Position numbers and translations under genes: made by a program. A stretch of 64,000 bases of DNA from Sphingobacterium daejeonense (GTDB taxonomy: Bacteria > Bacteroidota > Bacteroidia > Sphingobacteriales > Sphingobacteriaceae). Shown in pieces: positions 1-12,211 of the stretch. The notes under the pieces are model-generated. The model did no database searches, was not told where the DNA came from, and saw nothing but the letters and a program-made list of their open reading frames with translations. Numbering within the stretch: position 1 is the first letter of the stretch; the number at the start of each line of letters is the position of its first letter. Location of the stretch: contig NZ_LR590470.1 of the NCBI RefSeq assembly GCF_901472535.1, positions 4,668,364 through 4,732,363 of the forward strand, written 5' to 3'.

Positions 1-1
1 T

Positions 2-2974
2 CATAAAGCTGATGTTATTTTCGCATGTTTTGGTATGAATGAGTCCTTTAAAGGTGTTGATAGCTTAGCAACTTTCAAAACTGAACTGGAAACTTTTATA
101 AAAAGTCTTCAAGACCTGAAAGGTGGCCTCAATAAAACGCCACAGATAATTTTGGTTTCCCCAATAGCCCATGAAAAACTAGGAGATGAATTGCCTGATC
201 CTAAGGATCACAATAAATCCCTGAAAATATATTCAGAGGAAATGGGCAAAGTAGCAAAATCAATGGGTATTCCATTTATCAACCTATTTGCTGTTACAAA
301 AGCTGAAATGGATGATGCCAAATCGCCACTTACCACGGATGGTATACATTTGAATGATGATGGATATAAATTGGTCAGTGAACTGATGGCCAAAGCATTG
401 GATTTCCCCATAAAAAGCCTGTCCGAATTACCACAGGCCGAAAGCTTAAGAACATTGATCAACACAAAAAACAAACATTTCTTCTATCGATACAAATCTC
501 AAAACGGAGAATATATCTATGGCCGCAGGCGAGAATGGGCAGGTGGTCAGGCTTTGCCCAATGAACTTGCCAAAATAGACCAGATGGTAGAACAATTGGA
601 CAGCTTAGTATGGACTGGAGCACAGAAGGGGGCACAGATTGATCCTCTTGCTGCCCAAAAGATCATAAATGCCGGTAAAGCGGAAATTCCACAAGAAAAC
701 ATAAAACCCACAACAGAAGAGGATCTGGAATTGGCGAAGTCCCAATTTATTCTGCCCGAGGGTTTTGAAATCGAGCTGTTCGCATCCGAGAAAGACTTTC
801 CAATGGCCAATCCAGTTTCGGCAACCTTTGATTCTCAAGGTCGGCTTTGGGTCGCTACCATGCCTTCATACCCCAATTATACTCCTGGCAATCCTCCAAA
901 CGACAAAATTTTAATCTTAGAAGATACCGATGGCGACGGAAAAGCCGATAAACATACGGTATTTGCTGACAGCCTTTACCTTCCATTGGGGTTTGAAATC
1001 GGAGATGGTGGTGTTTATGTAACTCAAGCTCCAGATTTTGTTTTTTTGAAGGATACCAATGGCGATGGAAAAGCTGACTATAAGGAAGTATTACTATCAG
1101 GATTCGGAACCGAGGATTCCCACCATACCCTGAATACTTATACATGGGGCCCAGATGGTGCTTTATATATGAATATGGGTACATTTCTGCATACGCAGGT
1201 CGAGACTCCTTATGGTCCACGCCGTGGTGATTATGGCATGGTATGGCGTTATGAACCCAAATCAAGGAAATTTGACCAACATATCTCCTATTTATTTGCA
1301 AATCCTTGGGGCAATGTATTTATGCGGGATGGAACCCAATTGATAGCAGATGTATCTACCGGTTTAAATTATTTTGCACCGCCATTGACCGTGGCTATCG
1401 ACTACCCCAAGAAACATCTGGAGATGAAAGACTTCCTGACCGCAGCAGCAAAACCTAAGACATGTGGTCTGGAGATTATATCGAGCCGGGCATTCCCTGA
1501 CAGCCTGCAAGGAAACGTATTGTTCAATACCTTTATCGGCTTTCAAGGAATCCGGCAGCACAAAATTGCAGAACAAGGTAGTGGAATTGTAGGCACTGAA
1601 ACGCAATCCCTATTGCAATCTACTGATCCCAATTTTAGACCTGTAGCCTTGCAATTTGGACCTGACGGCGCTTTGTATGTGGTGGATTGGTATAATCCTA
1701 TCATTCAACATGGAGAGCAGAACTTTAGGGATGAAAAACGTGATCATACAAAAGGTAGAATCTGGCGGATAAAACATAAAAGCAAGTCAACACTAAAACC
1801 TGTGGGTTTAACAAAAATGAGCATACCTGAAATGTTGGATCAATTAAAGCTAACAGAAGACCGCGCAAGGTACAGAACTAGAAGAGCGCTCAGAGAATAC
1901 AAGGCAAGCGATGTCTTGCCGGCAGTGGATAAATGGATTGCTGGACTGGTTAAAAATGACCCGATGCTCGATCAACATAAGATGGAAGGTCTTTGGATCT
2001 ATCAACAGTTTAACAAACCCAACGAAAAGTTATTGGATGAGTTGCTGAAAAGTAAGAGCCCAGGCGTAAGATCTGCAGCAACTCGGGTATTGTACTATTG
2101 GGCTGAGAAAATTCCCAATTCACTAGATAAAATTATCAAGATGTCTGCGGACCAATCTCCAAGGGTTAGGCTGGAGGCAATCATTGCATTGAGTCATTTT
2201 AAGGATCCAAAATCTGTACATGCTTTGTTAGCGGCTACAGAAATGCCAACTGATGATTACATCAATTATTCTCTGAATGAGTCTTTCAGGCATTTGCGCC
2301 CAGTATGGGTAGAAATGTTTAGCAATGACAAGCAATTCTTGGCAAAAGACCCTAAAAAAGCAAACCTTTTATTGAGCTCTGTTGCGACTAAACGGGAATC
2401 ATTATATATAGGCTTTGTTGCTGAAGATCCTACGGCGGGAAAATATTCGGAACCAAAACTGACTGCTGAAGAGTTTGCAAAGATGAAATCTGCCGTTGCG
2501 GTTCAGCGCTTTATGGATGAAAACAAAGAGCTCCTTGCTGGTGACAAGCCGAAGGATGAACCTAAACCAGAAAACAAGGAACCTCAAAAAGAAAAATTGA
2601 AGGCTACACATATCCTGAAGACTCTTCCTGGGAAAATGGCATTTGATATAGAGGTACTTGAAGTGAAGGCTGGCGAAGAGATGATTTTGGAATTTGACAA
2701 CAATGACCAGATGCCTCACAATATAGTATTTGCAAAACCTGGTAGTCGCGAAAAAGTCGGGAAAGCAGCAGACTCCATGTCCGTAGAACCAGATGCCTAT
2801 GAGAAAAGTTTTATTCCAAATATTCCGGAAGTGCTTTTCGCAACGCCATTGGTACAAGCAGGACAAAGTTATCAAATCAAAGTCACTGCCCCAAAGGCTA
2901 AAGGAGACTATCCATTTGTATGTACTTTCCCGGGGCATTGGCAGATTATGCATGGTATTATGAGAGTACAATAA
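2..2974 (+). CDS. SGNH hydrolase / Pirellula-type dehydrogenase propeller / cupredoxin fusion, 5'-partial
   Basis: The reading frame is open from the window edge, so the N-terminus is missing. Counting from the first Met (position 35), an SGNH-hydrolase end comes first, with a Gly-Met-Asn-Glu-Ser block and the catalytic Asp102/His105 pair in DGIHLN. A six-bladed sugar-dehydrogenase-like propeller of the Pirellula membrane-bound dehydrogenase type follows (about 240-590), with two calcium-loop-like motifs (DTDGDGKAD, DTNGDGKAD). Then come HEAT-like helices (about 600-780), a Lys/Glu/Pro-rich linker, and an azurin-like C-terminal domain (about 860-979). The last has His in MPHN, then Cys963, His968 and Met972 with exact azurin spacing, so type 1 copper is likely. 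No CxxCH haem motif is present. Probably a secreted oxidoreductase acting on sugars (inference). A paralogue lies at 13385-16877. Confidence 0.8.
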   Translation, partial: HKADVIFACFGMNESFKGVDSLATFKTELETFIKSLQDLKGGLNKTPQIILVSPIAHEKLGDELPDPKDHNKSLKIYSEEMGKVAKSMGIPFINLFAVTKAEMDDAKSPLTTDGIHLNDDGYKLVSELMAKALDFPIKSLSELPQAESLRTLINTKNKHFFYRYKSQNGEYIYGRRREWAGGQALPNELAKIDQMVEQLDSLVWTGAQKGAQIDPLAAQKIINAGKAEIPQENIKPTTEEDLELAKSQFILPEGFEIELFASEKDFPMANPVSATFDSQGRLWVATMPSYPNYTPGNPPNDKILILEDTDGDGKADKHTVFADSLYLPLGFEIGDGGVYVTQAPDFVFLKDTNGDGKADYKEVLLSGFGTEDSHHTLNTYTWGPDGALYMNMGTFLHTQVETPYGPRRGDYGMVWRYEPKSRKFDQHISYLFANPWGNVFMRDGTQLIADVSTGLNYFAPPLTVAIDYPKKHLEMKDFLTAAAKPKTCGLEIISSRAFPDSLQGNVLFNTFIGFQGIRQHKIAEQGSGIVGTETQSLLQSTDPNFRPVALQFGPDGALYVVDWYNPIIQHGEQNFRDEKRDHTKGRIWRIKHKSKSTLKPVGLTKMSIPEMLDQLKLTEDRARYRTRRALREYKASDVLPAVDKWIAGLVKNDPMLDQHKMEGLWIYQQFNKPNEKLLDELLKSKSPGVRSAATRVLYYWAEKIPNSLDKIIKMSADQSPRVRLEAIIALSHFKDPKSVHALLAATEMPTDDYINYSLNESFRHLRPVWVEMFSNDKQFLAKDPKKANLLLSSVATKRESLYIGFVAEDPTAGKYSEPKLTAEEFAKMKSAVAVQRFMDENKELLAGDKPKDEPKPENKEPQKEKLKATHILKTLPGKMAFDIEVLEVKAGEEMILEFDNNDQMPHNIVFAKPGSREKVGKAADSMSVEPDAYEKSFIPNIPEVLFATPLVQAGQSYQIKVTAPKAKGDYPFVCTFPGHWQIMHGIMRVQ

Positions 2975-3053
2975 CGAGGTTAATTACCCTTTATTTAAGC
3001 TACAAATAATTTGATGAAAATTTAATATCTTTAATTAACCAATCGTTCAAATT

Positions 3054-4680
<1,627 letters not shown>

Positions 4681-4704
4681 TCTGTCGAAATCATCCTTGA
4701 ATTA

Positions 4705-7376
4705 TTACTTAAAATTAAATATATATTTCAGGACCGCCATTCGACCTCTTAGTTGGTATTGATTGTGACTTTGCATATTCGCATTGATCATATATGTATC
4801 GAATGTTTTGATATTGGCCAAATTGGTTAGCGATAGCTCAAGGTCAGAATTCCATTTTTTGATTCTGTATCGAGCAAATGCATCCAGAAACAAATAGTTG
4901 ATGTCGTCAAAACCGTCCTGTTTGTTGTAGAGGTGTCTCGCATTCATCCGTAAATAAATGGAATTGAAATATAGAGGCAAACCAATAGTTTGGGAAAGAC
5001 CAAAAGAATTTTGATCTAAATCTCCATCGGAATTTTCTTGCTTATTCTGTGACCAACTCAAGCTTCCATGGTAAGAAAGGTTAATGCTTTTATAAACTTT
5101 ACTCTCTATATTAGTCCGAATGGAATAATTATACTGTTTGTATGATAATAATTCTTGATTGAAAAGTTGATAATAATCCGATATTGACCATTGCGCATTG
5201 AGCTTTAAGGAACTTGCCCATTTAAAGATAAATTTATCAAGACCGATATTGCTCGAAAATGTTTGAACTTGATTCTCTCTATCGACCAGCTGCGTGGTGC
5301 TGCTGTTATCACTGATCTGATTTGAGACCATATTTGAGGAAATTATCTGCGTATAACTTAAATCCTGCATTCAAAAATAGCATTTTCTTCGTCCTTGCAA
5401 ATTTATAATCCAATGAAGCTGAGCGGTTTTCATGTTCGGCCAAGTTTGCAATATTGTTGGAGAGACTTCTATAGTTCCTCAGAACGATTCCTCTGTATAC
5501 ATTGTCGATATTTCCAAAGGATTTACTCCTTTGTAGCGTCAGGCTAAGCTCATCTTCATCGCTGATTAATAATTTTGAATTTAGGCTTGGCATAAGCAAC
5601 AGGTTTTCCTGTTTTTTTATTGATATTGAAATTGGGATCAGCATAACGAGTGATTTGCAATTCTAGAGGCAGGTTCAACTGCATGGAAAACCTGTTTTTC
5701 GACCAATCATATTGCGCTTCTACAGAAATATTATACCTTTTCCAATCCATATTATTCTTCAAGGAATCTCCAGAAATGGGATGAAGAATACCGAAAGATT
5801 CTCGAATAATAGAACTATTGAACCGCTGTTTGTCCAATACCGTTCCCATTTGATAATTCTGTCTGATCCTTGTCGTTGGAATGCGATAACCTAAGGTTGC
5901 CCGAGAATACAAGGTTGGCACTTCAACGAATTGCTTACTTAGGTCATAATCTATCCCATTATTCAATTTATCTGCAAATACTCCTGGGTTCAACCTTAAT
6001 GTTTGAGGCTTATTCCCATAATCTAAATACCAATCTAGTTGAATGATATGATCACTGTTGGTTTTTGGGACATAAAATAGCTGATTCGAAAAACCTTTGA
6101 TCTTTTCATCCAAAATGCCCTTATTCCCTGCGTGGTTAGAATAATTGTTTGCTCTTGAACTTTCCCAACTATATTCGAGATTCAGATTATTGCTCATGTA
6201 TTGATTTGCTGTGTTTTTTGTTGCAGTAAATCTAAATGATGTTATAAAATCTTCACTTTTCCGGTCTTGTATCTCTTGCAGAATAAACTTTTCTGACTCC
6301 GTCAGGTAAATATCTTCTCCTTCAAAATGGTTTCTGTCATTGCCAAGCAACAGTTGAATGTTAGATTTCAATTGCCAATCATCTTTTAAATTAACGAGGT
6401 TATTGGCATTTATGGAACCGTGATTATTGAAAAAATAATTCGTCTTACCCAAAGGCGGAGCACCGACTGTCCCCAAGGACAATAAATTGTTTATCGGAGT
6501 TTTTCCTAACTTGGCCAGGATCGATGCTCTGTTGAATCCTACGAAATCGCCTGCAAGGTCCTTCCCGATATTATTTCCTTGCAAAACATTCAAAAGCTTG
6601 AACTTTTTATTAAACAAAATACTGTTGACTTCAGCGTCGTATAGCTTCGGCAAACCAGCGCCGATTTTTATTTCCCCTGTCATTTTAAGCTTCGCTTCTT
6701 CCTTGATAACCAGGTTTAAAGCAACCGCATCACTGAGTCTCTTGTCTTTCAAAACTTTTAATGGTTCATGGTTTCTAAGCACCTGAACATCTTCTACCAT
6801 CTTATGAGGTATGGTTTTGGTGCCAATTGCATACCGGTCATCCAATAAATCGTCACTGTCAATGTAGAGGTTAGAAATTGCCTGACCTTGATATTTTATT
6901 GATCCATTATCAGAAACCTCAATGCCCGGCATTTTTTTGAGTACATCTCCTATCGACCGATCCATTCCGTTGGCAAAACTACCTACATTATAAACCAATG
7001 TATCTCCGTGTTGCTGAATTGCCGGTTTTGATTTGACCAAAATGGAATCTAAAAGGGTAACATTGGTCTCCAATTCGATATGTAAATTCTCTTTTACCTC
7101 ATTGAGTTCATTTCTATATTTCTTATACCCCAAATGATTGATTTCTAAGAAAATTTTCGAATCCACACCTTTGTTTTTGAATGAAAAAAATCCTTTAGTA
7201 TCTGTCCGTTCGAAAACCTGAATTTTATTGTCAGATGATTTCAGTAAAACAGATGCCGACGGAATTGGCTTTCCTGTCTGTTTGTCCAAAACAAAACCTT
7301 GTATAGCTTGTATTTGAGCAAATGATACAGAACTTAGAATCGAAAATAAAGCAGTTACAAGGATTCGAATAAGCAT
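4705..7376 (-). CDS. TonB-dependent-receptor-like outer membrane protein with carboxypeptidase regulatory domain (frameshifted)
   Basis: Starts with a signal peptide ending SVSFAQ, then a carboxypeptidase-regulatory-like beta-sandwich (GFVLDKQTGKPIPSASV), then a plug-like segment (VGDVLKKMPGIEV-type sequence and a YIDSDDLLDD stretch) and a long beta-rich barrel region. This is the architecture of the receptor-like proteins that accompany GLPGLI-family proteins in Bacteroidota, and a GLPGLI gene lies directly upstream on the same strand. Breaks occur near 5605, in a T-run, and near 5350. Full length is about 890 residues. The ligand is unknown. Confidence 0.75.
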
Positions 7377-7451
7377 CTAACAATTATTGAGTTAGTTCAA
7401 TTGGGTTATTCGTAACTTTTGATGGCTTATAGGAGTCATCGCTTTTAATAT

Positions 7452-8282
7452 TTACGGATTTAATATTGAGGTTTGATATATTTGTTGCCTTTGAAGTTGA
7501 ACCGGGCCACCTTTAACCACCACTGCACCTCCAAACATCACCTTTCCAGTAGTTCCTGAACGCCCTTGTTTTGATTGCAAATAAGCTTGTGGGTTAGACT
7601 TGAAGGCTTCTTCCAACTTCTTAACCTCTGTAGAGGTTGATTTTATGGCAGTTGAAGGTGCCTCTATTACAATTTGTGTTTCCCCATCTATTTTATCAAA
7701 TCCCGCGTATTCAAATTTTACCTCATCTCGGCTATCTGTCGCAGTAAGAATTAATCCAGGTAATCCCTGTAACTTCCACGGCCCTGAAGAAAATGGCAAA
7801 TCGGTGGTAAACCATGCAGTATACTTCCTGCCTTTAAAATCAGTTGTTGCTTTCTGACAGTTATAACCGCCAATATCTTTAGACTCATCATGTATTTCCC
7901 AAGTAGGAACTTCAAATTTACTGTCTATCAAAAAGCTGTCACCACCAAAACTTGCAAGTTCAATCGCCTTTTCTTGGGAAGGATAGAAAATATAATTGCG
8001 GTCGATAGAAGTAGTACTTTTACTCAGTACAATGTTGCCATCAAAACCCGCTTTATCCGTCTGTCTTTTCAAATCCTGATTTAATCTTTCAGAGGAATAG
8101 GATGTATAATAAGAGCTATTTTGACCCAAATAGGTAACTACCTCGTCCCTTAGATGTTTATCTCGTTGCGTTGTATCATTGACATGCATGAAATTGTAAT
8201 GTACTTTTGCGATAGGTTTTTCTTGAGCTGCAAGACAAAAAACAAAAGCCGATGCAACTATCGTAATCATTGTTCTTTTCAT
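7452..8282 (-). CDS. GLPGLI family protein
   Basis: Intact 276-residue protein with an N-terminal signal peptide and the diagnostic stretch WKLQGLPGLILTATD that names the family (TIGR01200). Such proteins are exported in Bacteroidota and typically sit next to a TonB-receptor-like partner, as here (75 bp upstream of that gene, same strand). Their biochemical role is not established. A Gly/Gln-rich tail follows the core. Probably co-transcribed with the downstream receptor-like gene. Confidence 0.9.
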   Translation of the reverse strand: MKRTMITIVASAFVFCLAAQEKPIAKVHYNFMHVNDTTQRDKHLRDEVVTYLGQNSSYYTSYSSERLNQDLKRQTDKAGFDGNIVLSKSTTSIDRNYIFYPSQEKAIELASFGGDSFLIDSKFEVPTWEIHDESKDIGGYNCQKATTDFKGRKYTAWFTTDLPFSSGPWKLQGLPGLILTATDSRDEVKFEYAGFDKIDGETQIVIEAPSTAIKSTSTEVKKLEEAFKSNPQAYLQSKQGRSGTTGKVMFGGAVVVKGGPVQLQRQQIYQTSILNP

Positions 8283-8391
8283 AATTATTAGTTTTTAGTA
8301 AATCTACGGTTTTTTAGTAGAATAAAAAGAAAAAAGAGAATTTTGTTCTAACGCAACGAAATAAAATGAAAACCCATGAAAGTTTTTTTGA

Positions 8392-9354
8392 CTAAGGAAT
8401 TGCTATTCCAAACATCTTAAGTTTGGTATCCAAGATTAAACTATAATCAGAAAAAAGCTTATTTCCGGTCATTCCTCCTATTCCCATCTTCAACATTTGC
8501 TGGACTTGAGAATCGCTGGCTCCTTCTATATAAGTTGCTCTATTAATATTGATTTTTCTGTTGCCTATTTCAATTTTTTGATTGGATGGATAGGAATGGG
8601 CTATCATTTTCTTTCCCCAAGAGTTTACTGAAAATAGGATGGGTCTTGAATTGGGTTTAGCGAGGTCTTCTGCAATTTCTTTGCTGGTTAATAACTCAAA
8701 CATACTGGAGCCTGTATCAAAGTAAAGCAAGGTTTCTCTTTCATTGATGATTGAAGGCAATAATATGCTTCTATTTGAGTAAATAAAGGAATGTTGCAGC
8801 TTAAATTTTTCAGGAGCAGATTGCAATAACTCAATTCTTTTGTTTGGATAATCCATGACAGCAACTTTCCCATCTATAAAATCCGTTCCGATGGCACCAA
8901 TAATCTCAATCTTTTGTTCATTGTTCCAATCAATTGTTGAGTCTCCATAATTCTTACTGTTGATTTGAACGAATCTTATGTGATTTTTATTTATACGGAG
9001 ATCAAAATCAGACACCTGGTTCTGCAATATTTCGCTAGAAATACTCTTAGGATGTTTATCCTTAATGGCCTTTATTTTTCCATTATACAGCATGGAATAG
9101 GGTGACCCCGTATCAAATTGCATATAAAATTTTCGAGGGCAATTGTCCAAGTAAACCGGAATAAGTAAAGAGGTTTTTTCTTCCCATTCTGAATTTATTG
9201 AATCGCCATTCCATATAAAATCCATAGCTATATTTTCAGATGAAAAGACAATTGAACCTGTAGTATTGAACTGTGCCAAAAGTATTTCATTGGAAAAAAA
9301 GCAATAACAAAAACTGATGAATAATAACAGGAGGTTTTTGATGAGTGTGTCCAT
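8392..9354 (-). CDS. Secreted retropepsin-like aspartyl protease
   Basis: A 320-residue protein with an N-terminal hydrophobic signal segment. Two aspartyl-protease signature motifs are visible, FDTGS at about residue 80 (YMQFDTGSPYSML) and again in the second half (LYFDTGSSMFELL). That gives a two-lobed, pepsin-like duplication in a single chain instead of the single-motif retropepsin. The second half also contains GAIGTDFIDG, typical of the bacterial aspartyl protease family. It is 110 bp upstream of the GLPGLI gene on the same strand. The substrate is unknown. Confidence 0.75.
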   Translation of the reverse strand: MDTLIKNLLLLFISFCYCFFSNEILLAQFNTTGSIVFSSENIAMDFIWNGDSINSEWEEKTSLLIPVYLDNCPRKFYMQFDTGSPYSMLYNGKIKAIKDKHPKSISSEILQNQVSDFDLRINKNHIRFVQINSKNYGDSTIDWNNEQKIEIIGAIGTDFIDGKVAVMDYPNKRIELLQSAPEKFKLQHSFIYSNRSILLPSIINERETLLYFDTGSSMFELLTSKEIAEDLAKPNSRPILFSVNSWGKKMIAHSYPSNQKIEIGNRKININRATYIEGASDSQVQQMLKMGIGGMTGNKLFSDYSLILDTKLKMFGIAIP

Positions 9355-9443
9355 TTCTTTAAGATTTATTTATGGTACCAAATCTATTTAAGAAACATTG
9401 GAATATTGCCGGCATAGACCCGACATTTACACGTCTTTCTCTG

Positions 9444-10055
9444 TTATATGGCTGTAGGAAGCGATAAACTTGACTCGCTCATTTTTTTATTAAGCTTTAA
9501 AATACCTCGAATTATAAAAATAGTATTCAAGAAATACATAATTATTAATGGCCACAAATAGTGGATAAGACTCCCTCCAGGCAGGTATCGAACAACTGTA
9601 AAATTATATGCTACAGTAAGCATCATAATCAGGGATAAGGATATTACCCAATAAACTTGTTCAATAATAATTTTGCGTCCTCTTCGCAGTGTATTTTGAT
9701 CTTTGATTTTTGAAGTTTTAAAGACAATAATTGGGATCAAAAAATGGATCAAGGGAATAAAAAGAAATGAGAAAGATGATAAATATAAAATCTTCAGAAA
9801 AGTTTTATTCTCATCATACGAGGTTTGGTCTGTTAGGGTTTGAGTTATCATGTCCTGGTTTTGAACAGTCATGAATTCTTCAAACTCAACCTCTAATGAT
9901 TTGGCTAGATTCTGAAGTGTATATGCTCTTGGGATTGTTTCACCGCTTTCAATCCTTTGGATTGTTCGTACAGTTACACCTGCACGTTCTGCCAATTGCT
10001 CTTGTGTCAATCCTTTTTGTTTTCGGAGAAGCGCTATTTTCTGAGACAATTCCAT
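9444..10055 (-). CDS. XRE-family HTH regulator with C-terminal membrane domain
   Basis: Residues 1-60 (from MELSQKIALL) form a classical helix-turn-helix of the lambda-Cro/XRE type (LTQEQLAERAGVTVRTIQRIESG). The rest contains about three to four hydrophobic helices resembling DUF4870-type membrane domains. I start at 10055 because the HTH begins immediately there; an in-frame Met 10 codons upstream (10085) is possible. A membrane-tethered regulator is implied. It lies upstream of the protease/GLPGLI/receptor-like group and may control it (inference). Confidence 0.8.
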   Translation of the reverse strand: MELSQKIALLRKQKGLTQEQLAERAGVTVRTIQRIESGETIPRAYTLQNLAKSLEVEFEEFMTVQNQDMITQTLTDQTSYDENKTFLKILYLSSFSFLFIPLIHFLIPIIVFKTSKIKDQNTLRRGRKIIIEQVYWVISLSLIMMLTVAYNFTVVRYLPGGSLIHYLWPLIIMYFLNTIFIIRGILKLNKKMSESSLSLPTAI

Positions 10056-10180
10056 AACTCGATTATTGGATATTAAGGTAAACAAAAAATTAAGTAAATT
10101 AACCTAATATTCACAGCTATCTTTTACAATGAAAAATCCATTTTTTAGCTTCACGTGGAACTTGGGAATTGTGACAATTA

Positions 10181-11065
10181 TTAAAGCGTCAGGAACTTCT
10201 GTCTATATTCTTTTGGGGTTACTCCGACAAAAGTTTTGAATTGTTTGTTAAAATTCGATAGGGTATTAAATCCTGAGTCATAACAGATCTGGGACACACT
10301 CATGTTCTCGGAGTTTGAGAGCAATTTGCAAGCATGACTGATTCGGAGTTCTGCAATGAAATAAGAAAATGTCTTGCTGGTTTTTGCCGTAAAATATCGG
10401 CTAAAAGAAGTAGAAGTCATGCTCAATAATGCTGCAACTTCATCTAAGGTGATTTTTTTCTTGAAATTTGTAAAAGCATAATTGTAAACAATGTTTATGC
10501 GGTTGGTTTCAACTTCCTTCGGTTCATCAAGGATCTCTCCATAATGAAGTAAGTTGTATTCATTGCTCTTGGCAAGTACTCCTAAAATCTTCAACAGTTG
10601 GATAACGCTTTCCATTCCGTGCAAATGCAAGAGCCCATGCATCAATTCAATGGTTTCTGTTGCAGTTTCTCCATGAATCTCCATCCCATGCCTTACTTTT
10701 CCCAATAGGATCTTTAGCTGATTGAACTCCTCCTTCTCAATGAACTTTTCCAATGCTGAGCCATTGAGATAAATAACCAACCCTTTACTCCTTTTATCAG
10801 ACTGCGGATCAAAATAATAGTCCTCACTTCGCCAAAGATGAGGAATATTGGGTCCAATAAAGGTCAGGTCCCTTTACCAAAGGACTTCATGGTATTGCCG
10901 ATAAACTTGGTCCCCGACCCTTCCAATACTAGAAAAAAGTTGATATTCAGAATGTGCGTGCCAGGTGGGATCAAAGTGATTCTCACTAAGCTTCCTGATC
11001 GCAAAAATACGAGACGCAGGAATTCTGGTTTTCTGAACTGCAGGCTTCTTGAAGTTTATATCCAT
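10181..11065 (-). CDS. AraC-family transcriptional regulator (frameshifted)
   Basis: The N-terminal half is cupin-like (HFDPTWHAHSEYQL, IGPNIPHLWR) and the C-terminal half is an AraC double HTH (LDEVAALLSMTSTSFSRYF, then ISQICYDSGFNTLSNFNKQFK ending in VTPKEYRQ). A single break near 10870-10880 separates the two; total length of about 295 residues matches the family. It is divergent from the epimerase/oxidoreductase/ThuA group starting at 11325 and could be its sugar-responsive regulator (inference from position). Confidence 0.85.
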
Positions 11066-11324
11066 GCTCGGTTTATATATTCTTTCCTCTAAGGAATGGT
11101 AGATTTTGGTTGCTTAAATTTAAGAGTTCACTGAGCAAATACCAAGAAATAATAGGATAAATGTGCGATTGTTTTCCAAAGATGAAGGCCTTACCCGACT
11201 ATTTTGACAAAATACAGTCAGTTTTGGATTATTCATAGGTATACCGAAATCTTTAATTGGCGTAATTTAGAGGATAAGGATTTCCTTAACATCAATTTAA
11301 ATCGACCAAAACACATTATAAACT
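11066..11324. other. Divergent intergenic region
   Basis: About 260 bp between the AraC regulator (minus) and the epimerase gene (plus). No convincing ORF, RNA or hairpin was seen. It should contain both divergent promoters and is the natural place for the AraC operator. Confidence 0.4.
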
Positions 11325-12205
11325 ATGGCATTAGATGTAAAATTGGGTGTAAGTACTTGGGTATGGACTTCTCCTTTCAATACGGAGGAGGCACCGGCCT
11401 TATTCAAAAAAATTGCGGATTTAGGATATGACGCTGTTGAGATTCGCAGTTGAGGACCCCCAATTGATTGATACTGACAAAATTCGAGCTGAATTAGAGA
11501 AAAATGGCCTAAGCGTTATTGTCTGTGGTGCTTTCGGAACTAGTAGAGACCTGACGAGTGATGATCCTGAACTGCAAAGAAAACTCCCTCATTTATATCG
11601 AAGAATGTTTAAAAATAGCAAGGGAATTGGGTTCTGCGTTTTTCGCTGGCCCCATGTACTCGGCTGTTGGAAAGGCAAGGATGATACCCAAGGAAGAGCG
11701 AGAAGTAGAATGGTCCCGAGCCGTTGAAAACCTTAGGACTGTATGTGAAATTGCTTCTTCCATGGAGTTGGAAATAGCACTGGAACCTCTTAACCGATTT
11801 GAATCTGATCTTGTCAACAATGTTGATGACGTGCTCCAAATGATTGAAGACATCAACCATCCTGCAGCAAAGATATGCCTGGATATGTTTCACATGAATA
11901 TTGAGGAACGCGATCCTGGCTTAGCAATTCGTAAAGCCGGGGACAAGCTATTGCATGTTCAGGTCTCTGAGAATTATCGGGGGACGCCCGGTTCTGGAAA
12001 TGCAAGCTGGAATGAGTATCGCAAAGCCTTGGAAGCAATAGACTATAAAGGTGTTGTTTCCATTGAGAGCTTTACTCCAGAGAATAAAGAATTAGCAGGA
12101 GCAGTATGCATTTGGCGCAAGCTGGCAGAAGATCAAGACACTTTTGCGCGCGATGGGTATACCTTCTTGAAAAATTGGACCACAGAAAATAATATAGAAA
12201 ACTGA
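11325..12205 (+). CDS. Sugar phosphate isomerase/epimerase, TIM-barrel (frameshifted)
   Basis: Reads MALDVKLGVSTWVWTSPF at the start and continues through an AP-endonuclease-2-like TIM barrel typical of D-psicose/tagatose 3-epimerase relatives. Metal-ligand candidates are Glu in LEIALEPLNR, Asp/His in CLDMFHMNIEE, His in LLHVQVSEN and Glu in VSIESF. Two breaks are apparent (about 11450 and about 11590-11620). Full length is about 293 residues, normal for the family. It ends 6 bp before the oxidoreductase gene, so they are surely co-transcribed. Confidence 0.85.
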
Positions 12206-12211
12206 TAATTT

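Noticed and set aside
10149..10164. AGCTTCACGTGGAACT, a parS-like sequence between two regulators
   Set aside because: Four mismatches to the 16-bp consensus and about 37 kb from the exact sites; too weak without a count of such matches.
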